From the NCBI RefSeq assembly GCF_027111295.1, contig NZ_CP114287.1:4774001-4838000 (forward strand): DNA of 64,000 nt, given 5' to 3'. The notes beneath the pieces are model-generated. The model ran no database searches. It was given only the letters and a program-made list of their open reading frames with translations, and was not told the DNA's origin. Source of the DNA: Flavobacterium gelatinilyticum (GTDB lineage: Bacteria > Bacteroidota > Bacteroidia > Flavobacteriales > Flavobacteriaceae). A program made the position numbers and the translations under genes. Below are positions 16,730-25,783 of this stretch, piece after piece. Positions within the stretch are counted from its first letter, which is position 1. Each line of letters starts with the position of its first letter.

Positions 16730-17944
16730 TTATTTCTGATTTAATTCATTTTCAATTTTTGCGATTCTCAAGGCCAGACTTTTCAAAGATTCAATCTCTT
16801 TAGCCTGTTCTTCAATTTTTTTGTTCTGCTGAATAGAATAGAGGGTTAATTCCTCGATTTTCTGAAGAAGTTTAGAATTCATTTCTCCCAGGTTAATTCC
16901 GTTTTTAAGAACTTCTTCCTCACTAGGAATATCTTTTAAATGTCCTTTTTCAGCAATGTGTTTTTCTACTTCTGTAAGTGTTGGCAGTTCGTATTCCTTT
17001 TTGAAAACAAAATCAGACCAGCCTGTTGCGGTTACTTTAACTTCTCTAGCACCAATTGAGCCTTCTACAGCCAGCTTGTGAGTTCCAGTTGTTGTTGTGC
17101 CAATGCCAACGTTTCCACCAACAGGGTTGATTATTATATTTTTAGGTCCAACGCCGCCTTTGACAGCCTGTAAGTATGAATTTTCATTCTGAGAATTTAC
17201 ACCAATGTTAATGCCTAATCTATTAGTTGCTCCATCGTGTATTGAAATGCCATCTGAACTGGATGAACCGGTACTTGTTGGAACTTTAACCTCAAACGTA
17301 TTTAAAGGACTTAATGAGTTAATGCCAATTAAACCATTTGCTGTTATTGAAACTCTTTCGTAAGAATCTCCAACGCCGCCACTCATTATTCTAATTCTGC
17401 TCGATGCCATTCCAATTCCCCCTAATCCAGTTGAACCTGAAGTATTATAAAATAATAGATTACTATAATCATTTAGAGATCTGGCTCTTACTATTATACC
17501 TTGTGCTAATGAATTACTTGTGACATCTAATGGGGCGTTAGCTGAAGTTGATCCAATAGCAAAATTTCCATTCACAATTTGATTTCCTGTAAAGGTATTC
17601 GTGCTGCGAGTAGCTAATTCAATCCATGCTGTGTTTGATGAAACTAAACCAGCAGCAATTTTTCTAAAAAACAAGCGCTCATTTACGGTAAAAGAGGAAG
17701 CTATTTGAAGTTGATAATTATTTGTGGTATTAATATGTCTCATTGTAAATAAGTGATGCCATATCTGACTATCATCGGGAGTCATACCAGTTGTAGAAGT
17801 ATTAAGACCATTGTAAATTCCTGACTTTAGAGGAGCTGAAAAATCAGGAATAACTACAGGAGCATATCCATCTCCAATTTGTTGTGCATATGAAAATATT
17901 CCGGTAAAGAATATTGCTATTAATGTGATATTTTTGAGTTTCAT
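16730..17944 (-). CDS. Secreted cargo/fibre-like protein, class A C-terminal module
   Basis: 404 residues. Signal peptide 1-20 (ends 'FSYAQ'), then a long unique region with beta-type tail-fibre-like repeats ('NGNFAIGSTSANAPLDV', 'NVGIGTTTTGTHKLAVEGSI'). The shared module of about 100 residues follows: 'REVKVTATGWSDFVFKKEYE', 'LPTLTEVEKHIAEKGHLKDI', 'PSEEEVLKNGINLGEMNSKL' and a terminal coiled coil. No T9SS-type sorting domain is seen. It overlaps the preceding paralogue by 4 bp and lies 8 bp before the GspC-like gene, so it is in the same operon as the secretion machine. A surface fibre or adhesin exported by that machine is my inference. Confidence 0.75.
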   Translation of the reverse strand: MKLKNITLIAIFFTGIFSYAQQIGDGYAPVVIPDFSAPLKSGIYNGLNTSTTGMTPDDSQIWHHLFTMRHINTTNNYQLQIASSFTVNERLFFRKIAAGLVSSNTAWIELATRSTNTFTGNQIVNGNFAIGSTSANAPLDVTSNSLAQGIIVRARSLNDYSNLLFYNTSGSTGLGGIGMASSRIRIMSGGVGDSYERVSITANGLIGINSLSPLNTFEVKVPTSTGSSSSDGISIHDGATNRLGINIGVNSQNENSYLQAVKGGVGPKNIIINPVGGNVGIGTTTTGTHKLAVEGSIGAREVKVTATGWSDFVFKKEYELPTLTEVEKHIAEKGHLKDIPSEEEVLKNGINLGEMNSKLLQKIEELTLYSIQQNKKIEEQAKEIESLKSLALRIAKIENELNQK

Positions 17945-18912
17945 AATTTTTGTTTTTTAGAAGATAATTGATCTTTAAGATCTTTTATTTCTTCATTTTG
18001 TTTTTCATTCTCCTTTTTCATTTCGATCATATAAAGCGTCAATTCCTCGATTTTTTGTAAAAGTTTAGAATTCATTTCTCCCAGGTTAATTCCGTTTTTA
18101 AGAACTTCTTCCTCACTAGGAATATCTTTTAAATGTCCTTTTTCAGCAATGTGTTTTTCTACCTCTTCAAGGGTTGGCAGATCGTATTCTTTTTTGAAAA
18201 CAAAATCAGACCAGCCTGTTGCGGTTACTTTAACTTCTCTGGCACCAATTGAACCTTCTACAGCCAGCTTGTGAGATCCCATTGTTGTTGTGCCAATTCC
18301 TAAACTTCCATTTTGGATGTAATGGTTTCCTGCTCCGGTTAATCGTAAATTTGCTGTTAAACCATCTGATACTGAAAAATCCTGAATATTTACTGCAACG
18401 GGATTTTGATTAATAGAAATTTGATTAATGTTAGTTACAACATCGACTTTCTCTTGCAGATAAGTAAGCCTAATTCTATAAGTAGCATAATATCTAACAT
18501 CAAAATATATTGGTAATGCTCTATTTATTTTATCTCCCATACTTGTAGTTAGATCCGTAGGCACACCTACAGCTATTTTTCCGGAATGGTATACACCCTG
18601 TGATTCAACAAGTTTTAGAGCGGGAGATCCTGAATTTGCTCCCTGTGAATATCCATTTTCAATGATATATTTTTCATATCCTGTTCCATAAGATGTCTGA
18701 AATAACTCAATAATTACAAGACCTCCGCTTTGCCAATGAAAAGAATTGTATCCAATTGAAGCAATCTGATATCTTTTGGCTTGAGTATCTGTGGTGTATA
18801 GGTTTGTGATTACTGTAGTTTTTAATCCATTTTGGTTTATATCATTTTGTGAGTATACCAATAGATTTATGAATAAGAATAAGACCGAAAATGCCAGATT
18901 TTTAAATTTCAT
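17941..18912 (-). CDS. Secreted cargo/fibre-like protein, class A C-terminal module
   Basis: 323 residues: signal peptide 1-21 ('LLVYSQ'), a unique beta-rich N-terminal domain (about 22-200), a 'SLGIGTTTMGSHKLAVEGSI' link, and the class A module to the end. The module is almost identical in DNA to that of the next gene (18000-18260 versus 16830-17100), so the ends were copied recently while the N-terminal domains differ. The terminal coiled coil has Leu/Ile heptads ('MKKENEKQNEEIKDLKDQL'). It overlaps the following gene by 4 bp. The 158 bp upstream have no gene and no clear promoter. Confidence 0.75.
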   Translation of the reverse strand: MKFKNLAFSVLFLFINLLVYSQNDINQNGLKTTVITNLYTTDTQAKRYQIASIGYNSFHWQSGGLVIIELFQTSYGTGYEKYIIENGYSQGANSGSPALKLVESQGVYHSGKIAVGVPTDLTTSMGDKINRALPIYFDVRYYATYRIRLTYLQEKVDVVTNINQISINQNPVAVNIQDFSVSDGLTANLRLTGAGNHYIQNGSLGIGTTTMGSHKLAVEGSIGAREVKVTATGWSDFVFKKEYDLPTLEEVEKHIAEKGHLKDIPSEEEVLKNGINLGEMNSKLLQKIEELTLYMIEMKKENEKQNEEIKDLKDQLSSKKQKL

Positions 18913-19070
18913 ATATATAAAGTTTAATTAAGGATGTTTTTTTGTTTAATTTATAAACTGGTAAAAAATATATTGTAAATCGATATAACTGTTGTGTAAA
19001 ATTTGAAGCTGCATTTATTGCTTGAATAATGAGTTAAGATTATGATTAAACTTGAGGACTCATGATAGTT

Positions 19071-20048
19071 TTATTTTTCAAGTTTTTCTAAACGTTTACT
19101 TTGCTCTGAAATAGTTTTATTTTGTTCCAGAATATATTGATGCAGTTTTTCAGTTTTCTTTTCCTGCTCAATCATATACAAAGTCAATTCTTCAATTTTC
19201 TGAAGAAGTTTGATATTCATTTCAGATAAATTAATTCCTTCTTTTTGCATTTCTTTTGCCGAAGCTATTTCCGGAAGATGTTTGTTTTCGGCTATAAATT
19301 TTTCTACAGAATTCAGAGATGGGAGTTTATAATCATTTTCAAAAACAAAATCTGCTCCTGCATCGACTGATACTTTTACTTCGCGTGAAGCTATATTGCC
19401 TGCGACAGTCAATTTAGAAGTTGGATTTGCCGTTCCGATACCTACATTTCCGTTTTGAATTGCTTTAATTGCTAAGGTTGCAGTGTTTGCAGTAAAAACG
19501 TTTCCCACATATAAATCCCAGTCTGATGTCATTGGGAGGAACTTGGAAACGCTCACGTCATTTCCAGTAATATTTAAAGGATTGAAATTTCCATTTACAT
19601 TTATGGAAGTAACTTTTATGTATACAGTAATAGCAGTGTTTATTCCTAAAGTATTAACCGCTCTTATTCTAAATCTTGGATTTGCAGATTCGGTATTGCA
19701 GTCAACAGTAAAATTTGTACCAGTGCCCGTATAGGGATTATTATTGATTCGTCCTGTTTCTCTCCATAAGGCTGGATTAAAGTGACTAATAGATGCAATG
19801 TGCGTTGCCGCAGATGCTACATTTCCTCTTGTATAACTTATTGAAATTTGATAATAACCGCTTGCACCAGCAGATGTTGGATTTACTCTTAAAAATTCGA
19901 TATAATCGCCGATTGCATAACCTGCCGGAAAAGTAACGCTGCTTTCATATTCAGCTGCGTAAATCAATGAAGTTTTATTATTGATTTTAGCAGAAAGCTT
20001 TATAGTAGCAGAAATAATTAGTATAGAAAGGAATATTATTTTTTTCAT
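19071..20048 (-). CDS. Secreted cargo/fibre-like protein, intermediate C-terminal module
   Basis: 325 residues with a signal peptide (about 1-20), an N-terminal beta-rich domain of unknown type, a 'NVGIGTANPTSKLTVAGNIA' link, and a C-terminal module that mixes features. It has 'FENDYKLPSLNSVEKFIAEN' and 'HLPEIASAKEMQKEGINLSE' (class B-like), then 'KLLQKIEELTLYMIEQ' (class A-like) and a longer coiled coil. It lies 6 bp after the preceding paralogue in the same direction. Function inferred as in the other paralogues. Confidence 0.72.
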   Translation of the reverse strand: MKKIIFLSILIISATIKLSAKINNKTSLIYAAEYESSVTFPAGYAIGDYIEFLRVNPTSAGASGYYQISISYTRGNVASAATHIASISHFNPALWRETGRINNNPYTGTGTNFTVDCNTESANPRFRIRAVNTLGINTAITVYIKVTSINVNGNFNPLNITGNDVSVSKFLPMTSDWDLYVGNVFTANTATLAIKAIQNGNVGIGTANPTSKLTVAGNIASREVKVSVDAGADFVFENDYKLPSLNSVEKFIAENKHLPEIASAKEMQKEGINLSEMNIKLLQKIEELTLYMIEQEKKTEKLHQYILEQNKTISEQSKRLEKLEK

Positions 20049-20054
20049 GTTAAT

Positions 20055-20948
20055 TTATTTTTTTGAAATTGTTTCGATTTTCTTTTCAAGGTTTTTAATC
20101 TGCTTATTCTGTTCGATCATATAAAGTGTTAATTCCTCAATTTTTTTAAGTAAAGCCATATTCATTTCAGCCAGCATTAAACCATTTTTTTCTATTTCCT
20201 GTGCAGATGGAATTTCTGGTAAATGTTTATTTTCGTTGATATAGTTTTCAACATCCTGTAATGATCTTAATCTATAGTCATCAGCAAATACATAATCAGG
20301 GACTAACGGTCCAGTCATATCAACTTTTACCTCTTGTGTATGAATTTTGCCTTTTACAGTTAGTTTTTCATCTGGAATCGTTGTGCCAATACCAACATTT
20401 GACATAAAATAGGCGTTTCTACCTTGATAAATTCCAGTGGTTATTGCGTTTTCATCGATGGCTGTTTTAAAGCTGTGAGAAGGTCCATTGACTTCTTTAT
20501 ATGGAAGCACATTTTGAACACCATCATAAATTGTTGGATTTACAGCATAATTGGACTGGTAGTAATAAGTAGTTCCTCCACCTCTTAACCATATAATGAT
20601 ACAAATACAAGTGCCGTTTGGTGTGGCATCTCGCCAGCCGGCTATGAAACTGGTATTTAGACCGATCGAAGGTTTTATTTCTGCATCTATAAAGTTAGAT
20701 CCGTGACCATAATTTGTTACATGATAATTAATATTAGCCATAAGCGAACCTCTCCAATCAGAATTAAAGTGAACATTACTGCGGCCTAATTTTAAGTTTG
20801 TAGGTGAATTATTAATCCATCCACCATCGTTAAAAGTCACAGGATAAAATTTGTCAATATCACCCCCAACGTTAAAGCTGCCTGTAATTTGTCCAAAACT
20901 ATATTGTGCAAGGAAAATGAAGGCAGCAAGAATTACTAATTTTTTCAT
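20055..20948 (-). CDS. Secreted cargo/fibre-like protein, class B C-terminal module
   Basis: 297 residues: signal peptide ending 'QYSFGQ', a distinct N-terminal domain (about 21-185) with two neighbouring Cys in 'GTCICIIIWLRGGG', then 'NVGIGTTIPDEKLTVKGKIH' and the class B module ('DYVFADDYRLRSLQDVENYI', 'ENKHLPEIPSAQEIEKNGLM', 'LAEMNMALLKKIEELTLYM') with a coiled-coil end. It follows its upstream neighbour by 3 bp. It differs from class A members in replacing 'FKKEY' by 'FADDY' and 'EVLKNGI' by 'EIEKNG'. Confidence 0.72.
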   Translation of the reverse strand: MKKLVILAAFIFLAQYSFGQITGSFNVGGDIDKFYPVTFNDGGWINNSPTNLKLGRSNVHFNSDWRGSLMANINYHVTNYGHGSNFIDAEIKPSIGLNTSFIAGWRDATPNGTCICIIIWLRGGGTTYYYQSNYAVNPTIYDGVQNVLPYKEVNGPSHSFKTAIDENAITTGIYQGRNAYFMSNVGIGTTIPDEKLTVKGKIHTQEVKVDMTGPLVPDYVFADDYRLRSLQDVENYINENKHLPEIPSAQEIEKNGLMLAEMNMALLKKIEELTLYMIEQNKQIKNLEKKIETISKK

Positions 20949-20951
20949 TAT

Positions 20952-21887
20952 TTATTTGTTTTCGATTTGTTGTATTTTTTTTTCTAATACTTTTTGATTG
21001 GTTTTCAGGAGCTCATTTTCTTTCTTCATCTCAATCATATAAAGCGTCATTTCTTCTATTTTTTGAAGCAGTTTTGTATTCATTTCTCCCAAACTAATTC
21101 CATTTTTGAGAACCTCTTCTTCACTTGGAATGTCTTTTAAATGTCCTTTTTCGTTAATATGTTTTTCTACCTCTTCAAGTGTTGGAAGATTGTATTCTTT
21201 TTTGAAGACAAAATCAGACCATCCATTCATATCCACTTTTACTTCTTTGGAATGAATGATTCCGTTTACATCTAATTTATTTGTTGGATTTGCTATTCCT
21301 ATTCCAACATTATTTCCCATTATAAGAAGTTTATTAACATGAAGAGTTTCATTCATGTTTGGACTATAATCCTGAATATCAGAAAGAACATCTGTGTTAA
21401 TAGCAACTCCGTCTTTTTGGTAAGCTACAGATTTCATATTTTCTCCGGTAGAAGTTGTCCATCCCGAAAATTTGAACCCCCAATTGTGATAGGCAGCAGA
21501 ATAGGGAACATCTAGTGCCAGATATTTTTTTCCGTTATAAATGCAGGTTTTTAATACCCAGCTGCTGTTATTATCTCTGGATTTAATAAGAGCAGATGTA
21601 GTCAAATAGGCAGACGAAGAATTTATTTCTACAATATTTATTCTATTACTAGCTCCAGCAGCACCCCTAAACGCTGTTATTGTACCCACTGCATTATTCA
21701 TGTTTATGCCTGTTTCATCATACATTTGATGCAGTAGAATTAAATTTTTAGTGTAATTTCCCCCGCCATTTCCTCCAATATCAATTATTTTATAATCTCC
21801 TGCTAAAGGTGTTATTGTTTGTGCATTTATAGATACAGGTACAGATAACCATAATATTAATGACAATAGTTTTATTATTTTATTCAT
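20952..21887 (-). CDS. Secreted cargo/fibre-like protein, class A C-terminal module
   Basis: 311 residues with a signal peptide ('VPVSINAQ'), a unique N-terminal beta-rich domain (about 25-205), 'NVGIGIANPTNKLDVNGIIH', and the class A module followed by a coiled coil. Over about 250 bp the DNA of the module is almost identical to that in the next upstream gene (21000-21260 versus 21940-22210), pointing to recent duplication or gene conversion. It overlaps that gene by 8 bp. Confidence 0.73.
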   Translation of the reverse strand: MNKIIKLLSLILWLSVPVSINAQTITPLAGDYKIIDIGGNGGGNYTKNLILLHQMYDETGINMNNAVGTITAFRGAAGASNRINIVEINSSSAYLTTSALIKSRDNNSSWVLKTCIYNGKKYLALDVPYSAAYHNWGFKFSGWTTSTGENMKSVAYQKDGVAINTDVLSDIQDYSPNMNETLHVNKLLIMGNNVGIGIANPTNKLDVNGIIHSKEVKVDMNGWSDFVFKKEYNLPTLEEVEKHINEKGHLKDIPSEEEVLKNGISLGEMNTKLLQKIEEMTLYMIEMKKENELLKTNQKVLEKKIQQIENK

Positions 21888-22848
21888 TTTGCTTCATTAT
21901 TTTTTCAAGTGATAGTATTTTTTTATTTTGTTTTTCATTTTCTTTCTTCATCTCAATGATATAAAGCGTCATTTCTTCTATTTTTTGAAGTAATTTTGTA
22001 TTCATTTCTCCCAAACTAATTCCATTTTTGAGAACCTCTTCTTCACTTGGAATGTCTTTTAAATGTCCTTTTTCATTAATATGTTTTTCTACCTCTTCAA
22101 GTGTTGGAAGATTGTATTCTTTTTTGAAGACAAAATCAGACCATCCATTCATATCCACTTTTACTTCTTTGGAATGAATAGTTCCGTTTACATCTAGTTT
22201 GTTTGCGGGATTTATAATTCCAATACCAATATTGCCATTTAGAGCGATTGCCATTTTAGTTGAATATGTCAGGTTTTGAGCAGAGGCAGCCGGATCAGCA
22301 GTTTGAAATAATAAACCATTCATACCAGTATCGGTTCCTGCATACAATCGCACACCAAAGGAACTGTTGGCATTGGTATGAGTAATAATTTCCAGACCGC
22401 TTTGTCCGTTTCCGTATTGTCCTAATTTTATTTCTTCGAAGTTATAAGTACCTGGAATACTAATTTTGTTGGCTGAGTTTTTTGCAAAATCGCCAATTTG
22501 TAAAATACTTTGAGGATTGGAAGTTTTGATTCCAATGTTTCCATTTGGCAGAAAAGTCATAAATTGATTATTATGACCAACTCCAATATAACTATTAGTG
22601 ACAGAAGTAACCCCATTAGTAACTGTACCAAGAGTACCAAGAGAAATATAATTTTGATCTCCGGTTTCATTAGTTACATGATAACCTCTTGCCCAGCCGC
22701 CAGTAACACCCGGAAAGTTAGGCTTTATTTTTATTCCCAAATTAGGCGAATCAGTACCTATTGAGACATTGTTATATGTGGTAACTTGAGCATTAGTTGA
22801 AATATTGATGATGAAAAGAATGATTGTTAAAAAAAGTATTTTTTTCAT
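21880..22848 (-). CDS. Secreted cargo/fibre-like protein, class A C-terminal module
   Basis: The open frame reaches 22944, but the ATG at 22848 gives a proper signal peptide (MKKILFLTIILFIINISTNAQ) and 322 residues, and it avoids overlap with the gene ending at 22886. The N-terminal half has 'NVSIGTDSPNLGIKIK', 'NGNIGIKTSNPQSILQIGDF' and 'NGNIGIGIINPANKLDVNGT', the repeated short motifs of tail-fibre-type beta structures. The class A module and coiled coil complete it. It lies 37 bp after a lipoprotein with Ig-like domains, within the same leftward series. Confidence 0.73.
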   Translation of the reverse strand: MKKILFLTIILFIINISTNAQVTTYNNVSIGTDSPNLGIKIKPNFPGVTGGWARGYHVTNETGDQNYISLGTLGTVTNGVTSVTNSYIGVGHNNQFMTFLPNGNIGIKTSNPQSILQIGDFAKNSANKISIPGTYNFEEIKLGQYGNGQSGLEIITHTNANSSFGVRLYAGTDTGMNGLLFQTADPAASAQNLTYSTKMAIALNGNIGIGIINPANKLDVNGTIHSKEVKVDMNGWSDFVFKKEYNLPTLEEVEKHINEKGHLKDIPSEEEVLKNGISLGEMNTKLLQKIEEMTLYIIEMKKENEKQNKKILSLEKIMKQNE

Positions 22849-22885
22849 AATAATGAGTAATTTAACGGTATAAAGAAGGTTTGTT

Positions 22886-23818
22886 TTAGTTGATCGTAAA
22901 ATTGAAAACAGTACTTCTGGCGCTTTCATTTCCGGCATCATCAAATGATTTTACAAACCAGTAGTACGTGCCCGTAGTTAATGTTTTATTGTATGGACTC
23001 GTACCTCTGTCTTTAAAATTTAAATTTGTTAAAGTGCTTCCGGTATAAACATAAATACTGTCTCTTTCGGCAGTACCGGCTATTGGCGTTCTGCTCCACT
23101 GAAAATTAATGCTGGTATTTGTAGTAGTGCTTGCATTTGCAGGACTGGAAAGAGTAGGAGTGTTGGGCGCTTTGGTGTCAACAGTAATAGATCTTGAAGT
23201 ATATAATGTCTGTTCTGTTCCATTGCTGGCTCTAATTTTCCATGTATATTTCCCTTCATCAAAAGTAAAATTGATAAAAGTCGCCTCTGTACTTTGTTCT
23301 TTTACCAAAGTATTGCTTTCGTCTAAAATTTGAAGCTGATAATTGACTGCGCCAATAATAGCATCCCATGACAGCTTTTGTAAAGCAGTTTTAGTAGTTA
23401 AATTATTGCTGGGAGTTAATAAAACAACCGTATTATTTTGAAAGTCATCATTGTTCAAAATTTCAAAGCTTTTTCTGAAATAGGCTGTTTCATAACTGCT
23501 GTTAAGAGCCCTTACTCTCCATTCATATTTTCCAATATTTAACTGCTGCGTATACGAGTTTTTTGTAACTGTTGTATCTGTAACTATCTGTAATGGAGCA
23601 TCAAAATTGGGAGTTGCGATTTGCAGCTGATATTTAGTTGCATCATCTACGGCTTCCCATGAGAATGTTACCCCGGAAGATGATAAAGCGGCATTGTTTG
23701 CAGGAGCTGTTAAAACAACTTCTCTTTTTGAAATATCTTCAACAATTAATATTTCTTCGCAGGAAATAAAACTAAAAAAGATAAGGAACGAAAAATAGGT
23801 AAAGGAAAATTTATTCAT
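22886..23818 (-). CDS. Lipoprotein with three Ig/fibronectin-III-like domains
   Basis: 310 residues. The signal peptide has lipobox FISC with Cys20. Three repeats of about 95 residues follow, each with the fibronectin-type pattern: 'VTFSWEAVDDATKYQLQIAT', 'QKLSWDAIIGAVNYQLQI' and 'INFQWSRTPIAGTAERDSIY', each ending in 'YEWRVRALN', 'YTWKIRASN' or 'YYWFVKSFDDAGNES'. It should be anchored in the outer membrane. It heads the cargo series together with the next lipoprotein, so it could be an assembly or anchoring factor for the exported fibres. That role is a guess from position. Confidence 0.75.
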   Translation of the reverse strand: MNKFSFTYFSFLIFFSFISCEEILIVEDISKREVVLTAPANNAALSSSGVTFSWEAVDDATKYQLQIATPNFDAPLQIVTDTTVTKNSYTQQLNIGKYEWRVRALNSSYETAYFRKSFEILNNDDFQNNTVVLLTPSNNLTTKTALQKLSWDAIIGAVNYQLQILDESNTLVKEQSTEATFINFTFDEGKYTWKIRASNGTEQTLYTSRSITVDTKAPNTPTLSSPANASTTTNTSINFQWSRTPIAGTAERDSIYVYTGSTLTNLNFKDRGTSPYNKTLTTGTYYWFVKSFDDAGNESARSTVFNFTIN

Positions 23819-23852
23819 AATATTTAGAGACTTTATTTAAAAAGAAACAGAT

Positions 23853-24581
23853 TTACATATCAAATAAATCCTTAGTGTTTTTCTTTTCATTTATTTTTTG
23901 TGTAGTTATTCCAGAGCATTTATTGTTTTCGTTTACAATATCGGCAACATTCCAGCTGCCTTTACTTGATTTAACCCAGCAGAATGAACTAACCTGATAA
24001 GCTACGATAGTTTCGGGATTTATGTCGATACTATCTATTTTCTTACCTGATTTGTATAACGATATTGTATATTTTTTGTATTGATTGTTAGTTAAATAAA
24101 ATGCATCTGACTGTCTGATTTTTGCAATTTCGTCAACAGGTAAACTTACGGCAAGACTTGAAATGATTTTTAATTTTTGAGTATCCGTCAATAATTTCAG
24201 AATATTTGCATTATAATCAGCGTTAATTTCCTGCACCAGACCTGCAATATCTAAAATCTTAATGGTTACCAGTTCAGGCTTAACAGGCAAGCTGTCAATA
24301 AAAGCAACTTTTGTCTGGTTTTGGTTGTATTTTGCTTTCGATACGTATATTTTATTTAATTTTTTGTTATAAGGAACCACTCCAATTTCGACCCTTATAT
24401 TGTTTTCTAATTTAGGCAGTGCTTTAGGTTCAAATACATTCAGATGATATGATAATTTGGATGTTCCTATGCTTCCTAATTCTACAACCGAAGATGAAAA
24501 TTTGTAGTCGTCATTTTTAATTTTAGTTGTCTGGCATGCACAACAAATAAGCACTATCAGGACAACAGTTTTTTTTAACAT
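23853..24581 (-). CDS. Lipoprotein of unknown function, 242 residues
   Basis: Signal peptide 'MLKKTVVLIVLICCAC' with Cys16 as probable lipidation site. The remaining 226 residues have mixed alpha/beta character and no recognised domain. It is the first gene of the leftward arm, 34 bp ahead of the Ig-domain lipoprotein. A CAAATCTA motif at 24670-24677 (TAGATTTG on the minus strand, fitting the flavobacterial -7 box) lies at a plausible distance upstream, but no well-spaced -33 box accompanies it. It could be a pilotin-like or surface factor for the secretion system; this is speculative. Confidence 0.6.
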   Translation of the reverse strand: MLKKTVVLIVLICCACQTTKIKNDDYKFSSSVVELGSIGTSKLSYHLNVFEPKALPKLENNIRVEIGVVPYNKKLNKIYVSKAKYNQNQTKVAFIDSLPVKPELVTIKILDIAGLVQEINADYNANILKLLTDTQKLKIISSLAVSLPVDEIAKIRQSDAFYLTNNQYKKYTISLYKSGKKIDSIDINPETIVAYQVSSFCWVKSSKGSWNVADIVNENNKCSGITTQKINEKKNTKDLFDM

Positions 24582-24768
24582 AATATATTCGTTTTTTTAT
24601 ATGATTTTGATAAAGATAAAGTCATTGTGAATACGCATTATTGCTGACTTTAATATTAATTATTTTTTAACAAATCTAATGAAATTGATGTAATATAGTG
24701 TTAAAATCAAATCTTTATTTTTTTAGGAAGTTAATTTTAACAAACTGATTATTTATGGAGTAATATCT

Positions 24769-24776
24769 TATATTTG
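24769..24776 (+). promoter_or_regulatory. Flavobacterial -7 box upstream of a cargo gene
   Basis: TATATTTG matches TAnnTTTG and ends 19 bp before the ATG at 24796. A -33 TTG is only approximated (CTG at 24746-24748, spacing 20). Confidence 0.55.
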
Positions 24777-24795
24777 TTTTCCTAAAAATATACTA

Positions 24796-25782
24796 ATGAA
24801 AAGAATTTTATTTTTCCTTGGATTGGTTTTATGCCATACTGGAAACGCACAAACTATTACAACAAATGCAGCTCCGGTAGGATGGGAGCATAACGTTTTG
24901 TTTAACGCGGCAACCCGTTATAAAGTCTCGACGCAGGGACCAGTGGTCAGCCTTCCAATGTTATTTGACGGAAGCATGAACCCGTATTATGCTTCGGGTG
25001 TTACTCCTGATAATCCAATAGTTGTTCTTGTCGAAGATTTACCCAATTATCATACACAAAAGGGAGCCTGGGTTGGTTGGACAACAAGATATCTTCCGGC
25101 AAACCGATTTAAAATAGAAGGATATGATGCTTACAACGGAGTAAATGTCTGGCGGGTTATAGCTGACTATTCTACCGTAGATTATAATAAAGGTGATTTT
25201 GTCTCAGCAATTCCGGTGGGAGGGGCTTATACTAAACTTAAGTTTACTTTTTATAATGGTCAGGGAGGAAATGTTGGAATTTCTGAATTATTTTTTGTTC
25301 ATCCGGAAGCTACTACGCCTTATGCCGGCTTATTATCGCCAGCACTTAATAACTGGAAAACTGCCGGTACAAATGTGGTGTTTACTTCCGGAAATGTTGG
25401 TATAGGAACGGCAGCACCTAAAAATCTGCTTGATGTAAAAGGAACGATGCATGCTCAGGAAGTAAAAGTTGATATGGAAAACTGGTCTGATTTTGTTTTT
25501 AAAAAAGAATATCATCTGCCAACACTTGAAGAAGTTGAAAGATATATAACTGAAAAAGGTCATTTAGCTGATATTCCAAATGAAGAAGAAGTTTTAAAAA
25601 ACGGAATTAATCTGGGAGAAATGAACGCAAAGCTGCTTCAGAAAATTGAAGAACTTACTTTGTATATTATCAAACAAAATAAAGAAATTGAAATATTGAA
25701 AAAGAAAGGTGAATCTAACGATATTATTTCCAATCAAATTCTTGAGCTTCAAAATGAAATTAATAAATTTAAAAACAGATAA
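24796..25782 (+). CDS. Secreted cargo/fibre-like protein with F5/8C-like N-terminal domain, class A module
   Basis: 328 residues: signal peptide ending 'GNAQ', then about residues 25-175 with the look of a discoidin/F5-8 type C jelly-roll ('TRYKVSTQGPVVSLPMLFDG', 'AWVGWTTRYLPANRFKIEGY', 'YTKLKFTFYNGQGGNVGISE'), a galactose- or carbohydrate-binding fold. It continues with 'NVGIGTAAPKNLLDVKGTMH' and the class A module and coiled coil. It is transcribed rightward, away from the leftward series, with its own promoter. This member suggests that the variable halves are ligand-binding domains. Confidence 0.75.
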   Translation: MKRILFFLGLVLCHTGNAQTITTNAAPVGWEHNVLFNAATRYKVSTQGPVVSLPMLFDGSMNPYYASGVTPDNPIVVLVEDLPNYHTQKGAWVGWTTRYLPANRFKIEGYDAYNGVNVWRVIADYSTVDYNKGDFVSAIPVGGAYTKLKFTFYNGQGGNVGISELFFVHPEATTPYAGLLSPALNNWKTAGTNVVFTSGNVGIGTAAPKNLLDVKGTMHAQEVKVDMENWSDFVFKKEYHLPTLEEVERYITEKGHLADIPNEEEVLKNGINLGEMNAKLLQKIEELTLYIIKQNKEIEILKKKGESNDIISNQILELQNEINKFKNR

Positions 25783-25783
25783 A

